From Burkholderia sp. lig30 (lineage in GTDB: Bacteria; Pseudomonadota; Gammaproteobacteria; Burkholderiales; Burkholderiaceae), in contig NZ_JGVW01000022.1 in the NCBI RefSeq assembly GCF_000687455.2, positions 1-64,000 on the forward strand: a DNA stretch of 64,000 nt. The letters run 5' to 3'. Shown piece after piece: positions 47,485 through 56,821 of the stretch. How positions within the stretch are numbered: the stretch's first letter is position 1; each line of letters opens with the position of its first letter. A program made the position numbers and the translations under genes. The notes below the pieces were generated by a model, which was given only the letters and a program-made list of their open reading frames with translations, was not told where the DNA came from and searched no databases.

Positions 47485-49785
47485 ATGTCCAGCTCCCAAT
47501 CCTCCAAAGCCAAACTGCGCGAAGCCGCGCTCGACTATCACGAATTCCCGACCCCGGGGAAGGTTGCCATCGCGCCGACCAAGCAGATGATCAACCAGCG
47601 CGACCTCGCGCTCGCGTACTCGCCGGGCGTCGCGTTCGCGTGCGAAGAGATCGTCGAGAACCCGCTCAACGCAGCCCGCTTCACCGCACGCAGCAACCTC
47701 GTCGGCGTCGTGACCAACGGCACCGCGGTGCTGGGCCTCGGCAACATTGGCCCGCTCGCGTCGAAGCCGGTGATGGAGGGCAAGGCGGTGCTGTTCAAGA
47801 AGTTCGCCGGCATCGACGTGTTCGACATCGAGCTGAACGAGTCGGACCCGCACAAGCTCGTCGACGTGATCGCCGCGCTCGAGCCGACCTTCGGCGGCAT
47901 CAACCTCGAGGACATCAAGGCGCCGGACTGCTTCATCGTCGAGCGCGAGTGCCGCAAGCGGATGAAGATCCCGGTCTTCCACGACGACCAGCACGGCACC
48001 GCGATCGTCGTCGCGGCGGCGGTCACGAACGGCCTGAAGGTGGTCGGCAAGGACATCAAGGAGGTCAAGCTCGTCTCGTCCGGCGCGGGCGCCGCGGCGC
48101 TCGCCTGTCTCGACCTGCTGGTCGACATCGGCCTGCCGCTCGAGAACATCACCGTGACCGACCTGGCCGGCGTCGTCTACAAGGGCCGCACCGAGCTGAT
48201 GGACCCGGACAAGGAGCGCTTCGCGCGTGAAACCGACGCCCGCACGCTCGCCGAGGTGATCGACGGCGCGGACATCTTCCTCGGCCTGTCGGCCGCTGGC
48301 GTGCTGAAGCAGGAGATGGTCAAGGTGATGGGCCCGCGCCCACTGATCCTCGCGCTCGCGAACCCGACCCCGGAAATCCTGCCGGAGCTGGCGCTCGAAG
48401 TGCGCCCCGACGCGATCCTCGCGACCGGCCGCACCGACTATCCGAACCAGGTCAACAACGTCCTGTGCTTCCCGTTCATCTTCCGCGGCGCGCTCGACGC
48501 CGGTGCGACGACGATCACCCGTGAAATGGAGATCGCCGCCGTCAACGCGATCGCCGAGCTGGCGCAGCAGGAGCAGAGCGACATCGTCGCGACCGCCTAC
48601 GGCATCCAGGATCTGTCGTTCGGGCCCGAATACCTGATTCCGAAGCCGTTCGACCCGCGCCTCATCGTCAAGATCGCGCCGGCCGTCGCGCAGGCCGCGA
48701 TGGACGGCGGCGTCGCGACGCGCCCGATCGAGGACATGGACGCCTACCAGCAGCATCTGCAGCAGTTCGTCTACCACAGCGGCACGACGATGAAGCCGAT
48801 CTTCCAGCTCGCGCGCAGCGTCGCGGCCGGGAAGAAGCGCGTCGTGTTCGCGGAAGGCGAGGAAGAGCGCGTGCTGCGCGCGGTGCAGATCGTCGTCGAC
48901 GAAAAGCTCGCGACGCCGATCCTGATCGGCCGCCCGGCCGTGATCGAGCACCGCATCCAGCGCTACGGCCTGCGCCTCACGCCGGGCGTCGATTTCACGA
49001 TCGTTAACACCGAGCACGACGAGCGCTATCGCGATTTCTGGCAGACCTATTACAAGATGATGGCCCGCAGGGGCATCAGCGAGCAGCTCGCGCGCGTCGA
49101 GATGCGCCGCCGCACGACGCTGATCGGCTCGATGCTGGTGAAGAAGGGCGAAGCGGACGGCATGATCTGCGGGACGATCAGCACGACGCACCGCCACCTG
49201 CACTTCATCGACCAGGTGATCGGCAAGCGCGCCGGCTGCAGCGTCTATGCGGCGATGAACGGCCTCGTGCTGCCCGGCCGCCAGATCTTCCTCGTCGACA
49301 CACACGTGAACGTCGATCCGACCCCGGAGCAGCTCGCCGAGATCACGATCATGGCGGCGGAGGAAGTGCGGCGCTTCGGCATCGAGCCGAAGGTGGCGCT
49401 GCTGTCGCATTCGAACTTCGGCACGAGCAACGCGCCGTCGGCGCAGAAGATGCGCGATACGCTCGCGATCCTGCAGGAACGCGCGCCGGATCTGAAGGTG
49501 GACGGCGAGATGCACGGCGATGTCGCGCTCGACGCGGCGCTGCGCAAGGAAATCCTGCCGGAATCGACGCTGGAAGGCGAGGCGAACCTGCTGATCCTGC
49601 CGAACATCGACGCGGCGAACATCGCGTACAACCTGCTGAAGACGGCCGCGGGCAACAACATCGCGATCGGGCCGATCCTGCTCGGCGCGGCGAAGCCGGT
49701 GCACGTGCTGACCGAATCGGCGACCGTGCGCCGGATCGTCAACATGGCTGCGCTGCTGGTTGCCGACGTGAACGCGGTGCGTTGA
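47485..49785 (+). CDS. maeB: NADP-dependent malic enzyme with phosphotransacetylase-like domain
   Basis: 766 residues, the long MaeB form. The malic enzyme part (1-~430) has AYSPGVAFACEEI, HDDQHGTAIV and ELNESDPHKLV; the C-terminal half (~430-766) is a phosphotransacetylase-like domain that usually regulates the enzyme. It converts malate to pyruvate with NADPH. The ATG at 47485 matches the family start; a TACAAT at 47440-47445 may be its -10 element. Confidence 0.95.
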   Translation: MSSSQSSKAKLREAALDYHEFPTPGKVAIAPTKQMINQRDLALAYSPGVAFACEEIVENPLNAARFTARSNLVGVVTNGTAVLGLGNIGPLASKPVMEGKAVLFKKFAGIDVFDIELNESDPHKLVDVIAALEPTFGGINLEDIKAPDCFIVERECRKRMKIPVFHDDQHGTAIVVAAAVTNGLKVVGKDIKEVKLVSSGAGAAALACLDLLVDIGLPLENITVTDLAGVVYKGRTELMDPDKERFARETDARTLAEVIDGADIFLGLSAAGVLKQEMVKVMGPRPLILALANPTPEILPELALEVRPDAILATGRTDYPNQVNNVLCFPFIFRGALDAGATTITREMEIAAVNAIAELAQQEQSDIVATAYGIQDLSFGPEYLIPKPFDPRLIVKIAPAVAQAAMDGGVATRPIEDMDAYQQHLQQFVYHSGTTMKPIFQLARSVAAGKKRVVFAEGEEERVLRAVQIVVDEKLATPILIGRPAVIEHRIQRYGLRLTPGVDFTIVNTEHDERYRDFWQTYYKMMARRGISEQLARVEMRRRTTLIGSMLVKKGEADGMICGTISTTHRHLHFIDQVIGKRAGCSVYAAMNGLVLPGRQIFLVDTHVNVDPTPEQLAEITIMAAEEVRRFGIEPKVALLSHSNFGTSNAPSAQKMRDTLAILQERAPDLKVDGEMHGDVALDAALRKEILPESTLEGEANLLILPNIDAANIAYNLLKTAAGNNIAIGPILLGAAKPVHVLTESATVRRIVNMAALLVADVNAVR

Positions 49786-49802
49786 GCGAAATAGCCGGCA
49801 GA

Positions 49803-49943
49803 AAGAAAAAAGGCGTGCCCGCAAGGGCACGCCACCGGGAAATGCGCTCGCGCGCGGCCCGCAAACAACTGCAGCATCCCTCCACTCCGGGTTGAGAGCG
49901 TGGCAAGGAGGCAGAGACTTGCCAATCGAGCGATGCCGGAGTC
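49803..49943 (-). ncRNA. Candidate minus-strand small RNA with its own terminator
   Basis: In the 328-bp gap after maeB the minus strand shows nested stems: ACTCCGG (49942-49936) with CCGGAGT (49890-49884), enclosing TGGCAAG/CTTGCCA (49924-49918 with 49907-49901), followed by an intrinsic terminator at 49833-49806. AT-rich DNA with a TAAAAT (49949-49944) lies just upstream. The gap between stems is unstructured at first sight. Nothing else in the gap explains a minus-strand terminator. No match to a named RNA was recognised. Confidence 0.5.
49806..49833 (-). terminator. Intrinsic terminator, minus-strand orientation
   Basis: A 9-bp stem GGCGTGCCC/GGGCACGCC (49812-49820 with 49825-49833) with GCAA loop on the plus strand; the run of As lies on the left, so the U-run is on the minus strand. 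It is not oriented to end maeB. Confidence 0.82.
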
Positions 49944-50032
49944 ATTTTATCCTACAAAAGATAAAAATAGCGAGAATACGGTAAAAATTCCTGATTCGAT
50001 GTCCTGCTCGGCTTTCAACTCCCAAACGAACA

Positions 50033-50061
50033 TTGATTCGCGCGGACAATAGCGCTACGCT
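50033..50061 (+). promoter_or_regulatory. Possible promoter of the RNase/barstar pair
   Basis: TTGATT (50033-50038), exactly 17 bp, TACGCT (50056-50061), 52 bp before the ribonuclease start. The surrounding ~100 bp is AT-rich compared with the window. Confidence 0.5.
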
Positions 50062-50113
50062 TACGCCTTTACTGGTCGTCAACTACTTGATTTAACAGCG
50101 GGAACCCAGGCTT

Positions 50114-50545
50114 ATGGCACGCAAGTGGCTCCGCAACGGCGCGCTCGCGTCCGTCTTCGCGATCGTCGCGATGGGTAACGTCGGCATGCCGACGGGCAGT
50201 CTGGTTTCCGCCGCCTGCGCAAGGGAAGCCGCCACGGCCGACGTGGCCGCCGCACCGATCGACACGATCCCGTCCGCCCGGCTCCCGCGCGAAGCCGTGA
50301 CCACGCTCGGCCTGATCACCGCCGGTGGCCCCTACCCATACGAGAAGGACGGCATCGTGTTCGGCAACCGCGAGCGGATCCTGCCGAAGGCGCGGCGCGG
50401 CTATTACCATGAATACACGGTGCCGACGCCGCGCGCGCGCAACCGCGGTGCCCGCCGGATCGTCTGCGGCGGCCTGCTGCGCCGGACCGACAACTGTTAT
50501 TACACCGGCGACCACTACGCCAGTTTTAAACGTATTGTTGAATGA
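50114..50545 (+). CDS. Secreted guanyl-specific ribonuclease, RNase Sa/N1 family
   Basis: 143 residues. A hydrophobic N-terminal segment (about 8-35, ending in SAACA) looks like a signal peptide. The catalytic domain carries Glu100 in YYHEYTV, Arg115 in RGARRIVCGG and His134 in YYTGDHYASF, the triad of microbial RNases such as RNase Sa, whose sequence in these places I recall as nearly the same. It should cut single-stranded RNA after G. It is followed by a barstar-family inhibitor gene, so the product is likely toxic inside the cell. Confidence 0.92.
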   Translation: MARKWLRNGALASVFAIVAMGNVGMPTGSLVSAACAREAATADVAAAPIDTIPSARLPREAVTTLGLITAGGPYPYEKDGIVFGNRERILPKARRGYYHEYTVPTPRARNRGARRIVCGGLLRRTDNCYYTGDHYASFKRIVE

Positions 50546-50561
50546 CTTCGGGATGAACGGC

Positions 50562-51125
50562 ATGAGCGACTCCATCTACGCGCACGACATGTCGTCGGCG
50601 GCGGATCTGTTCGCCGCCGGCGACGGCAACCTGTTTCAGCGTGTCATGCAGATGCGCATGGCGGCGCAAGCCGGCGACGCGCCGGCGCAGGAAGCCAGCC
50701 CCGGGCTTTCACCGAACGAGGAGCCTATGAGCCTTTTCACGACCTTGCGACCGAATCTCGTGCAGTCGATCCGCGCGTTCCGCGTGCAGGATCTCGCCGA
50801 CGAAGCCAGCCGGCTCGGCCAGCATTTCCTGTATGCGTATTGCGGTGCCGCGCAATCGAAGCAGGAAGTGCTGGAGACGATCGCGACGTCGTTCCTGTTC
50901 CCGAAGCATTTCGGGAAGAACTACGACGCGTTGTTCGACTGTCTGACCGATCTCGTGCACAAGGCCGGCGTGCAGCCCGGCTTCGTGATCGTGCTCGAAG
51001 GCCTGCCGATCGCGCAGAAGTTCGACAAGGAAGGCCGTGAGACGCTGCTCGACGTGTTTCGCGAGGCGGCCGAGTTCTGGGCCGAGCGCAAGATCGCGTT
51101 CCGGGTGTTCTACTCGTTCGCGTAA
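50562..51125 (+). CDS. Barstar-family ribonuclease inhibitor with N-terminal extension
   Basis: 187 residues from ATG 50562. The barstar fold lies in the last ~110 residues (FPKHFGKNYDALFDCLTDL, then VIVLEGLPIAQ, IAFRVFYSFA). Barstar alone needs 90-110 residues; about 60 more precede it here (MSDSIYAHDMSS...). Starts at 50553 and, with GAGGAG close upstream, at 50727 are alternatives; the last would give 132 residues. It should bind and block the ribonuclease 16 bp upstream, acting as immunity in the cytosol. A terminator follows. Confidence 0.85.
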   Translation: MSDSIYAHDMSSAADLFAAGDGNLFQRVMQMRMAAQAGDAPAQEASPGLSPNEEPMSLFTTLRPNLVQSIRAFRVQDLADEASRLGQHFLYAYCGAAQSKQEVLETIATSFLFPKHFGKNYDALFDCLTDLVHKAGVQPGFVIVLEGLPIAQKFDKEGRETLLDVFREAAEFWAERKIAFRVFYSFA

Positions 51126-51148
51126 GCGCGCGTTTCCGGCCGCAAGTC

Positions 51149-51173
51149 AGCCCGCCTTCGAGCGGGCTTTTTT
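51149..51173 (+). terminator. Intrinsic terminator after the barstar gene
   Basis: Stem AGCCCGC (51149-51155) with GCGGGCT (51162-51168), 6-nt loop, then six Ts, 23 nt after the stop codon. Confidence 0.9.
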
Positions 51174-51261
51174 GCGCGCGCGAATCGGGCATGCGAGACG
51201 GGGGCGACGCATCGCCCCACGCCGATTCCGGCCCTTTATCGAGCCGCGCAAGCGGCGGCGC

Positions 51262-52029
51262 TTACCACCCGCCCCAGCGCGCCGCCAGCGCGGCGAGCAC
51301 CGCGGCGCCCGCTGTCTCGGTGCGCAGCACGCGCGGCCCGAGCGACATGGCGGTGAAGCCGCGCGTGCGCGCCGCGTTTTCCTCGTCGGGCGACAAGCCG
51401 CCTTCCGGTCCGATCAGCAGCGTGACCGGCGCGGCGGGCGGCGTGTCGGGCAGCGACGCGAACGCGATGCTCGCGCGCGGCGACAGCAACAGCCGAAGCT
51501 CGCCGTCGGCCGGCGTATCCGGCAGCGCGTCGAGCCATGCGTCGAAGCCGCGCACCGGCGCGACGTCGGGCACGCGGTTGCGCCCGCACTGTTCGCACGA
51601 CGCGCGCACGATGCCGCGCCAATGCGCGACGCGCTTGTCCGCGCGCTCGCCGGACAGCCGCACCACGCCGCGCGCGGTCGACAGCGGCGCGATCGCCGCG
51701 ACGCCGAGCTCGACGGCCTTCTCGATCACCCAGTCCATCTTGTCGCCGCCGGCGATGCCCTGCGCGAGGGCGATGCGGTACGGAGGCTCCGCCTCGGCGG
51801 GCTCGAACGCATCGACCTGTGCGGTCGCGCTGCGCTTGTCGAGCTCGGCGAGCCGCGCGCGGTACTGGCCGCCCGTGCCGTCGAACAGCGCAAGCGCGTC
51901 GCCGGGTTGCAGCCGCAGGACCTGCACGTGACGCGTGACGTCGGGCGGCAGCATGACGACGCCATCCACGCGCAGCGCGGCGTCGACGAAAAAGCGCGGC
52001 ACGGCCGCGGTCGTGGTCGCAGCGCTCAT
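51262..52029 (-). CDS. rsmE: 16S rRNA m3U1498 methyltransferase RsmE
   Basis: 255 residues. An N-terminal PUA-like part starts PRFFVD, and the SPOUT domain shows LLIGPEGGLSPDEENAA and LGPRVLRTETA, the SAM-binding knot. It methylates U1498 of 16S rRNA. The ATG overlaps the stop of the VOC gene upstream (ATGA). Confidence 0.94.
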   Translation of the reverse strand: MSAATTTAAVPRFFVDAALRVDGVVMLPPDVTRHVQVLRLQPGDALALFDGTGGQYRARLAELDKRSATAQVDAFEPAEAEPPYRIALAQGIAGGDKMDWVIEKAVELGVAAIAPLSTARGVVRLSGERADKRVAHWRGIVRASCEQCGRNRVPDVAPVRGFDAWLDALPDTPADGELRLLLSPRASIAFASLPDTPPAAPVTLLIGPEGGLSPDEENAARTRGFTAMSLGPRVLRTETAGAAVLAALAARWGGW

Positions 52030-52439
52030 GCGTCGAGACGGCGTGCGAGCGCCCAGCGGTAGCCGTCGAGGTCCTCGACCTGCGCGAAGCGGTCGCCCCA
52101 GAACTGGTCCGGCGCGGTCAGCGACTTCGCGCCGGCGTCGAGCGCGCGCCGGTACGTCGCGTCGACGTCGTCCACGTACAGATAGAAGGATTGCGGCGCG
52201 GTCATGAACGCGCTTTTCGGCGTCAATGCGGTCGAGCCGAACGCGCCCTCGGGCGCGAACATCACGATCAGGTGTTCTCGGTAGGTCATCTCGACATGCA
52301 TGATTGCGCCGTCCTCGTCGAGCACGTCGCGCAACGCGAAGCCGAAGGCGGCCTTGAAGAAATCGATTGAAGCGCGCGCATTGCGCACGGCCAGATAAGG
52401 TGTCAACCAAGGCACGTTGGCCGGACGTGGGTCGGTCAT
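52026..52439 (-). CDS. VOC-family (glyoxalase/bleomycin-resistance fold) protein
   Basis: 137 residues, PhnB-like, with the VOC beta-alpha-beta pattern repeated (LTPYLAVRNARASIDFFKAAFG and VDDVDATYRRALDAGAK). Metal ligands are not all obvious, so the catalytic role is unclear. Start at MTDPRPANVPWLTPYL (52439); a 15-codon upstream extension has no support. Coupled to rsmE. Confidence 0.85.
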   Translation of the reverse strand: MTDPRPANVPWLTPYLAVRNARASIDFFKAAFGFALRDVLDEDGAIMHVEMTYREHLIVMFAPEGAFGSTALTPKSAFMTAPQSFYLYVDDVDATYRRALDAGAKSLTAPDQFWGDRFAQVEDLDGYRWALARRLDA

Positions 52440-52496
52440 CAGGAGTCTCCCTGCGAGGCGGAATGCAAGAGACGGTTCGCGCATGGCGAACCGCCC

Positions 52497-53354
52497 CTAA
52501 CGACGAACGCCAAGTGTATCGCGCAGCGCGCGCGGCAGCGTGAAGAGGGCCGGATGCAGCCGGGCGTCGTAGTAGCGCAGCCCTTCGATCCCGCGGTCGG
52601 CGAGCCGCTCCTCGACGTCGTGCGCGAACAGCGCGGCTGCGTCGAGCGTGTCGCTCGCGATCGCCATCAGCCACATGGAGCCGTACAGCGGCACGTGCGC
52701 GGACAGCGGATCGACGACCGCGAAGCATGCGCGCAGGTCGTCGAGCAGCGCGGCGATGCGAGCGGCATGGAAGACCGGCGAGCCGAGGTGCATCGAGATC
52801 GCGCCGCGCGGCGTCAGGATTCGCTTCAGGCGCAGATAGAAGTCGCGCGTGTAGAGTCCGGCGGCCGGCGAGTCCGGCGGCGTGAGGTCGAACACGACGA
52901 GATCGAAGTGCTCGACGGTCGACGCCACGTAGTGCGCGGCGTCGCCGATCACGACTTCGACGCGCGGATCGTCGAGCGCGCCCTGGTGCACGTCGTCGAG
53001 ATAGCGGCGCGCCATGCCGATGACCTGATCGTCCAGCTCAGCGACGACGATGCGCTCGATGCACGCATGCTTGAGCAGCTGGCGCGCCGCGCCGCCGTCG
53101 CCGCCGCCGAGCACCAGCGCCTTCCTGGGCGACGGGTGCGCGAGCGCGGCGGGATGCGTCATGCACTCGTGATAGATGTATTCGTCGCCGACCGAGGTCA
53201 TCGGCCGGCCGTCGAGCGTGAAGAGGCGGCCGAGCTGCGGCGTCTCCCACACTTCGATCTCCTGATGGGGCGACGCGACGTGCGCGAGCCGCCGCGCGTG
53301 CGGGAAGCCGTAGGCGGAGTCGGGCGTCGGGTGGAAGAGAAGCGTGGTGCTCAC
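52497..53354 (-). CDS. speE: Spermidine synthase (polyamine aminopropyltransferase)
   Basis: 285 residues. Class I SAM fold with the polyamine synthase motif VLVLGGGDGGAAR, the gate-loop Asp in VVFDLTPPDSPAAGLY and the N-terminal YIYHE. It transfers an aminopropyl group from decarboxylated SAM to putrescine. No speD is in the window. Divergent to tkt. Confidence 0.92.
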   Translation of the reverse strand: MSTTLLFHPTPDSAYGFPHARRLAHVASPHQEIEVWETPQLGRLFTLDGRPMTSVGDEYIYHECMTHPAALAHPSPRKALVLGGGDGGAARQLLKHACIERIVVAELDDQVIGMARRYLDDVHQGALDDPRVEVVIGDAAHYVASTVEHFDLVVFDLTPPDSPAAGLYTRDFYLRLKRILTPRGAISMHLGSPVFHAARIAALLDDLRACFAVVDPLSAHVPLYGSMWLMAIASDTLDAAALFAHDVEERLADRGIEGLRYYDARLHPALFTLPRALRDTLGVRR

Positions 53355-53391
53355 GGGAAGGCCGCGCCGGGCGGGCTATTCGAACCTTCCA

Positions 53392-53420
53392 ATTATAGAG
53401 GGCGTGAAGCGAGACGGGAA
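53392..53420 (-). promoter_or_regulatory. Possible speE promoter
   Basis: On the minus strand a perfect TATAAT (53397-53392) with TTCCCG 17 bp upstream (53420-53415). The start site would lie about 30 nt before the speE ATG at 53354. Confidence 0.5.
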
Positions 53421-53611
53421 ACCGAGCCCGCGCGCACCATCGCCGGGGGGATTCCCGGGCCATCTGTTAAAATGACCGGCTTTGCAGCCCCGTCCGTTGG
53501 CTCCGTCCGCTTCGCGTGCTCCAGGCGCCGCACCGCGCGCCGGGGGCGGCTGGCCCCGAGCTTCCGGATGCCGCCCGTGCCCCGTTTTTCGACTCGTTCA
53601 CCGGACTCGAC

Positions 53612-55633
53612 ATGACGACTTCGTCTCCTTCCACCCCCACCCTGATGGCCAATGCGATCCGCGCGCTCGCGATGGACGCCGTCCAGCAAGCGAACTCCGG
53701 TCACCCCGGCATGCCGATGGGCATGGCTGAAATCGGGGTCGCACTCTGGTCGCGCCACCTCAAGCACAATCCGGCGAACCCGCACTGGGCGGACCGCGAC
53801 CGCTTCGTGCTGTCGAACGGCCACGGCTCGATGCTGCTGTACGCGCTGCTGCACCTGACCGGCTACGACCTGCCGATCGGCGAGCTGAAGAACTTCCGCC
53901 AACTGCACTCGAAGACGCCGGGCCACCCGGAATACGGCATCACGGCGGGTGTCGAGACGACGACGGGCCCGCTCGGCCAGGGTCTTGCCAACGCTGTCGG
54001 CATGGCGCTCGGCGAAGCGCTGATGGCCGCCGAGTTCAACCGCGACGACGCGAAGATCGTTGATCACCATACCTATGTGTTCCTCGGCGACGGCTGCCTG
54101 ATGGAAGGCATCTCGCACGAAGCCTGCTCGTTCGCCGGCACGCTGAAGCTGAACAAGCTGATCGCGCTGTACGACGACAACGGCATCTCGATCGACGGCG
54201 ACGTCGTCAACTGGTTCCACGATGACACGCCGAAGCGCTTCGAGTCGTACGGCTGGAACGTGATCCCTGACGTGAACGGCCATGACGTCGACGCGGTCGA
54301 CGCGGCGATCGCGAAGGCGAAGCTGTCGGACAAGCCGACGCTGATCTGCTGCAAGACGCGCATCGGCGAAGGCGCCGCGACGAAGGCGGGCGGCCATGAC
54401 GTGCACGGCTCGCCGCTCGGCGCGGAAGAAATCGCGAAGACGCGCGAGGCGCTCGGCTGGAAGTGGGAGCCGTTCGTGATTCCGCAGGAAGTCTATGCGG
54501 CGTGGGATGCGAAGGAAGCCGGCACGCGCCGCGAATCCGACTGGAACGCGGTGTTCGGCCAGTATCGCGCGAAGTATCCGCAGGAAGCCGCCGAATTCGA
54601 GCGCCGCATGGCGGGCAAGCTGCCGGCCGACTGGGCCGGGAAGGCCGCGGCGATCGTCGCCGGCGCGAATGCGCGCGGCGAAACGGTCGCGACCCGCAAG
54701 GCGTCGCAGCAGGCGATCGAAGGCCTCGCCGCCGTGCTGCCGGAACTGCTCGGCGGCTCCGCCGACCTGACCGGCTCGAACCTGACCAACTGGAAGGCAT
54801 CGAAGCCGGTGCGCGCCGGCGAGAACGGCATCCAGTGGGGCAACCACATCAACTACGGCGTGCGCGAATTCGGCATGAGCGCCGCGATCAACGGCCTCGT
54901 GCTGCACGGCGGCTACAAGCCGTTCGGCGGCACGTTCCTGACGTTCTCCGACTACAGCCGCAACGCGCTGCGCGTCGCGGCGCTGATGAAGGTGCCGTCG
55001 ATCTTCGTGTTCACGCACGATTCGATCGGCCTCGGCGAGGACGGCCCGACGCACCAGTCGATCGAGCACGTCGCGAGCCTGCGCCTGATTCCGGGCCACG
55101 ATGTCTGGCGTCCGGCCGACACGGTCGAGACGGCGGTCGCATGGACCTACGCGGTCGCGCATCAAGGCCCGTCGAGCCTGATCTTCAGCCGCCAGAACCT
55201 GCAGTTCAACGAGCGCACCGACACGCAGATCGCGAACATCGAGAAGGGTGGCTACGTGTTGCGCGACTGGGACGAGGAAATCGTCGCGCGCAAGATCATC
55301 CTGATCGCGACCGGCTCGGAAGTCGAGCTGGCGATGAAGGCGGTCGAGCCGCTCGCGCGGCAGGGCATCGCGGCGCGCGTGGTGTCGATGCCGGCGACGA
55401 CGGTGTTCGACCGTCAGGATGCCGAATACCGCGAGCGCGTGCTGCCGCACGGCGTGCGCCGCATCGCGATCGAGGCGGGCGTGACGAGCTTCTGGCACAA
55501 GTACGTCGGCCTCGAGGGCGGCGTGGTCGGGATCGACACGTTCGGCGAGTCGGCGCCGGCAGGCGTGCTGTTCAAGCACTTCGGCTTCACCGTCGACAAG
55601 GTGGTCGAGACGGCGAAGGCCGTTCTGGCATAA
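53612..55633 (+). CDS. tkt: Transketolase
   Basis: 673 residues, usual length. The thiamine diphosphate motif [13 protein letters not shown] is intact; HPGMPMG and SNGHGSML with the catalytic His residues, and the transketolase signature GEDGPTHQ are in place. It exchanges two-carbon units in the pentose phosphate and Calvin-type cycles. ATG 53612 is used; a TAAAAT at 53468-53473 may be the -10, leaving a leader of about 130 nt. The next gene is gap, 84 bp downstream. Confidence 0.96.
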   Translation: MTTSSPSTPTLMANAIRALAMDAVQQANSGHPGMPMGMAEIGVALWSRHLKHNPANPHWADRDRFVLSNGHGSMLLYALLHLTGYDLPIGELKNFRQLHSKTPGHPEYGITAGVETTTGPLGQGLANAVGMALGEALMAAEFNRDDAKIVDHHTYVFLGDGCLMEGISHEACSFAGTLKLNKLIALYDDNGISIDGDVVNWFHDDTPKRFESYGWNVIPDVNGHDVDAVDAAIAKAKLSDKPTLICCKTRIGEGAATKAGGHDVHGSPLGAEEIAKTREALGWKWEPFVIPQEVYAAWDAKEAGTRRESDWNAVFGQYRAKYPQEAAEFERRMAGKLPADWAGKAAAIVAGANARGETVATRKASQQAIEGLAAVLPELLGGSADLTGSNLTNWKASKPVRAGENGIQWGNHINYGVREFGMSAAINGLVLHGGYKPFGGTFLTFSDYSRNALRVAALMKVPSIFVFTHDSIGLGEDGPTHQSIEHVASLRLIPGHDVWRPADTVETAVAWTYAVAHQGPSSLIFSRQNLQFNERTDTQIANIEKGGYVLRDWDEEIVARKIILIATGSEVELAMKAVEPLARQGIAARVVSMPATTVFDRQDAEYRERVLPHGVRRIAIEAGVTSFWHKYVGLEGGVVGIDTFGESAPAGVLFKHFGFTVDKVVETAKAVLA

Positions 55634-55717
55634 GCAGCCCCGGCGCGGCACGCGTCAGGCGCGCGCCGCGTCGCGCCGCTGCATGAAACGAATTTTTTCA
55701 GCCATCAGGAGATAGAC

Positions 55718-56728
55718 ATGACGATCCGCGTTGCAATCAACGGATACGGCCGTATCGGCCGCAACACGCTGCGTGCGTTCTATGAAAACGGCAAGAAGCA
55801 CGATCTCGAGATCGTCGCGATCAACGACCTGGGCGACGCGAAGACCAACGCGCACCTGACCCAGTACGACACCGCGCACGGCAAGTTCCCGGGCGAAGTG
55901 TCGGTGGACGGCGACTACCTCGTCGTCAACGGCGACCGCATCCGCGTGCTGGCGAACCGCAACCCGGCCGAGCTGCCGTGGGGCGAGCTGGGCGTCGACG
56001 TCGTGCTGGAGTGCACGGGCTTCTTCACGACGAAGGAAAAGGCGAGCGCGCACCTGAAGGGCGGCGCGAAGAAGGTGATCATCTCGGCACCGGGCGGCAA
56101 GGACGTCGACGCGACGGTCGTCTACGGCGTGAACCACAACGTGCTGAAGGCCGAGCACACGGTCATCTCGAACGCATCGTGCACGACGAACTGCCTCGCG
56201 CCGCTCGTCAAGCCGCTGAACGACAAGATCGGCCTCGAAACCGGCCTGATGACGACGATCCACGCGTACACGAACGACCAGGTCCTGACCGACGTGTACC
56301 ACGAAGACCTGCGCCGCGCGCGCTCGGCGACGCAAAGCCAGATCCCGACCAAGACGGGTGCGGCCGCAGCGGTCGGCCTCGTGCTGCCGGAACTGAATGG
56401 CAAGCTGGACGGCTACGCGATCCGCGTCCCGACCATCAACGTGTCGGTCGTCGACCTGTCGTTCATCGCGAAGCGCGACACGACGGTCGAGGAAGTCAAC
56501 GCGATCATGAAGGAAGCGTCGGAAGGCGCGCTGAAGGGCATCCTCGGCTACAACGAAGCACCGCTGGTGTCGATCGACTTCAACCACAACCCGGCTTCGT
56601 CGACGTTCGACGCGACGCTGACCAAGGTGTCGGGCCGTCTCGTCAAGGTGTCGAGCTGGTACGACAACGAGTGGGGCTTCTCGAACCGCATGCTGGATAC
56701 GGCGATCGCACTCGCGAACGCGAAGTAA
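55718..56728 (+). CDS. gap: Glyceraldehyde-3-phosphate dehydrogenase
   Basis: 336 residues. NAD-binding start [14 protein letters not shown], catalytic Cys155 in [12 protein letters not shown], His in TIHAYTNDQ, and the ending [15 protein letters not shown] are complete. It oxidises glyceraldehyde-3-phosphate in glycolysis. A good AGGAG lies upstream. Follows tkt, matching their common pairing in the genus. Confidence 0.97.
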   Translation: MTIRVAINGYGRIGRNTLRAFYENGKKHDLEIVAINDLGDAKTNAHLTQYDTAHGKFPGEVSVDGDYLVVNGDRIRVLANRNPAELPWGELGVDVVLECTGFFTTKEKASAHLKGGAKKVIISAPGGKDVDATVVYGVNHNVLKAEHTVISNASCTTNCLAPLVKPLNDKIGLETGLMTTIHAYTNDQVLTDVYHEDLRRARSATQSQIPTKTGAAAAVGLVLPELNGKLDGYAIRVPTINVSVVDLSFIAKRDTTVEEVNAIMKEASEGALKGILGYNEAPLVSIDFNHNPASSTFDATLTKVSGRLVKVSSWYDNEWGFSNRMLDTAIALANAK

Positions 56729-56774
56729 TCCCGCGCGACGGCCGGCCGCCGCGAGGCGGCCGCCAGCGCGACCG

Positions 56775-56811
56775 AGCCCGGTCCGGCGTCAGCCGGCCGG
56801 GCTTCTTTTTT
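56775..56811 (+). terminator. Intrinsic terminator after gap
   Basis: A branched or long hairpin: AGCCCGG (56775-56781) with CCGGGCT (56797-56803), with CCGGC/GCCGG inside, followed by T-C-T6. Near the gntR stop, with which it converges. Confidence 0.82.
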
Positions 56812-56821
56812 GCGCGCGCGC

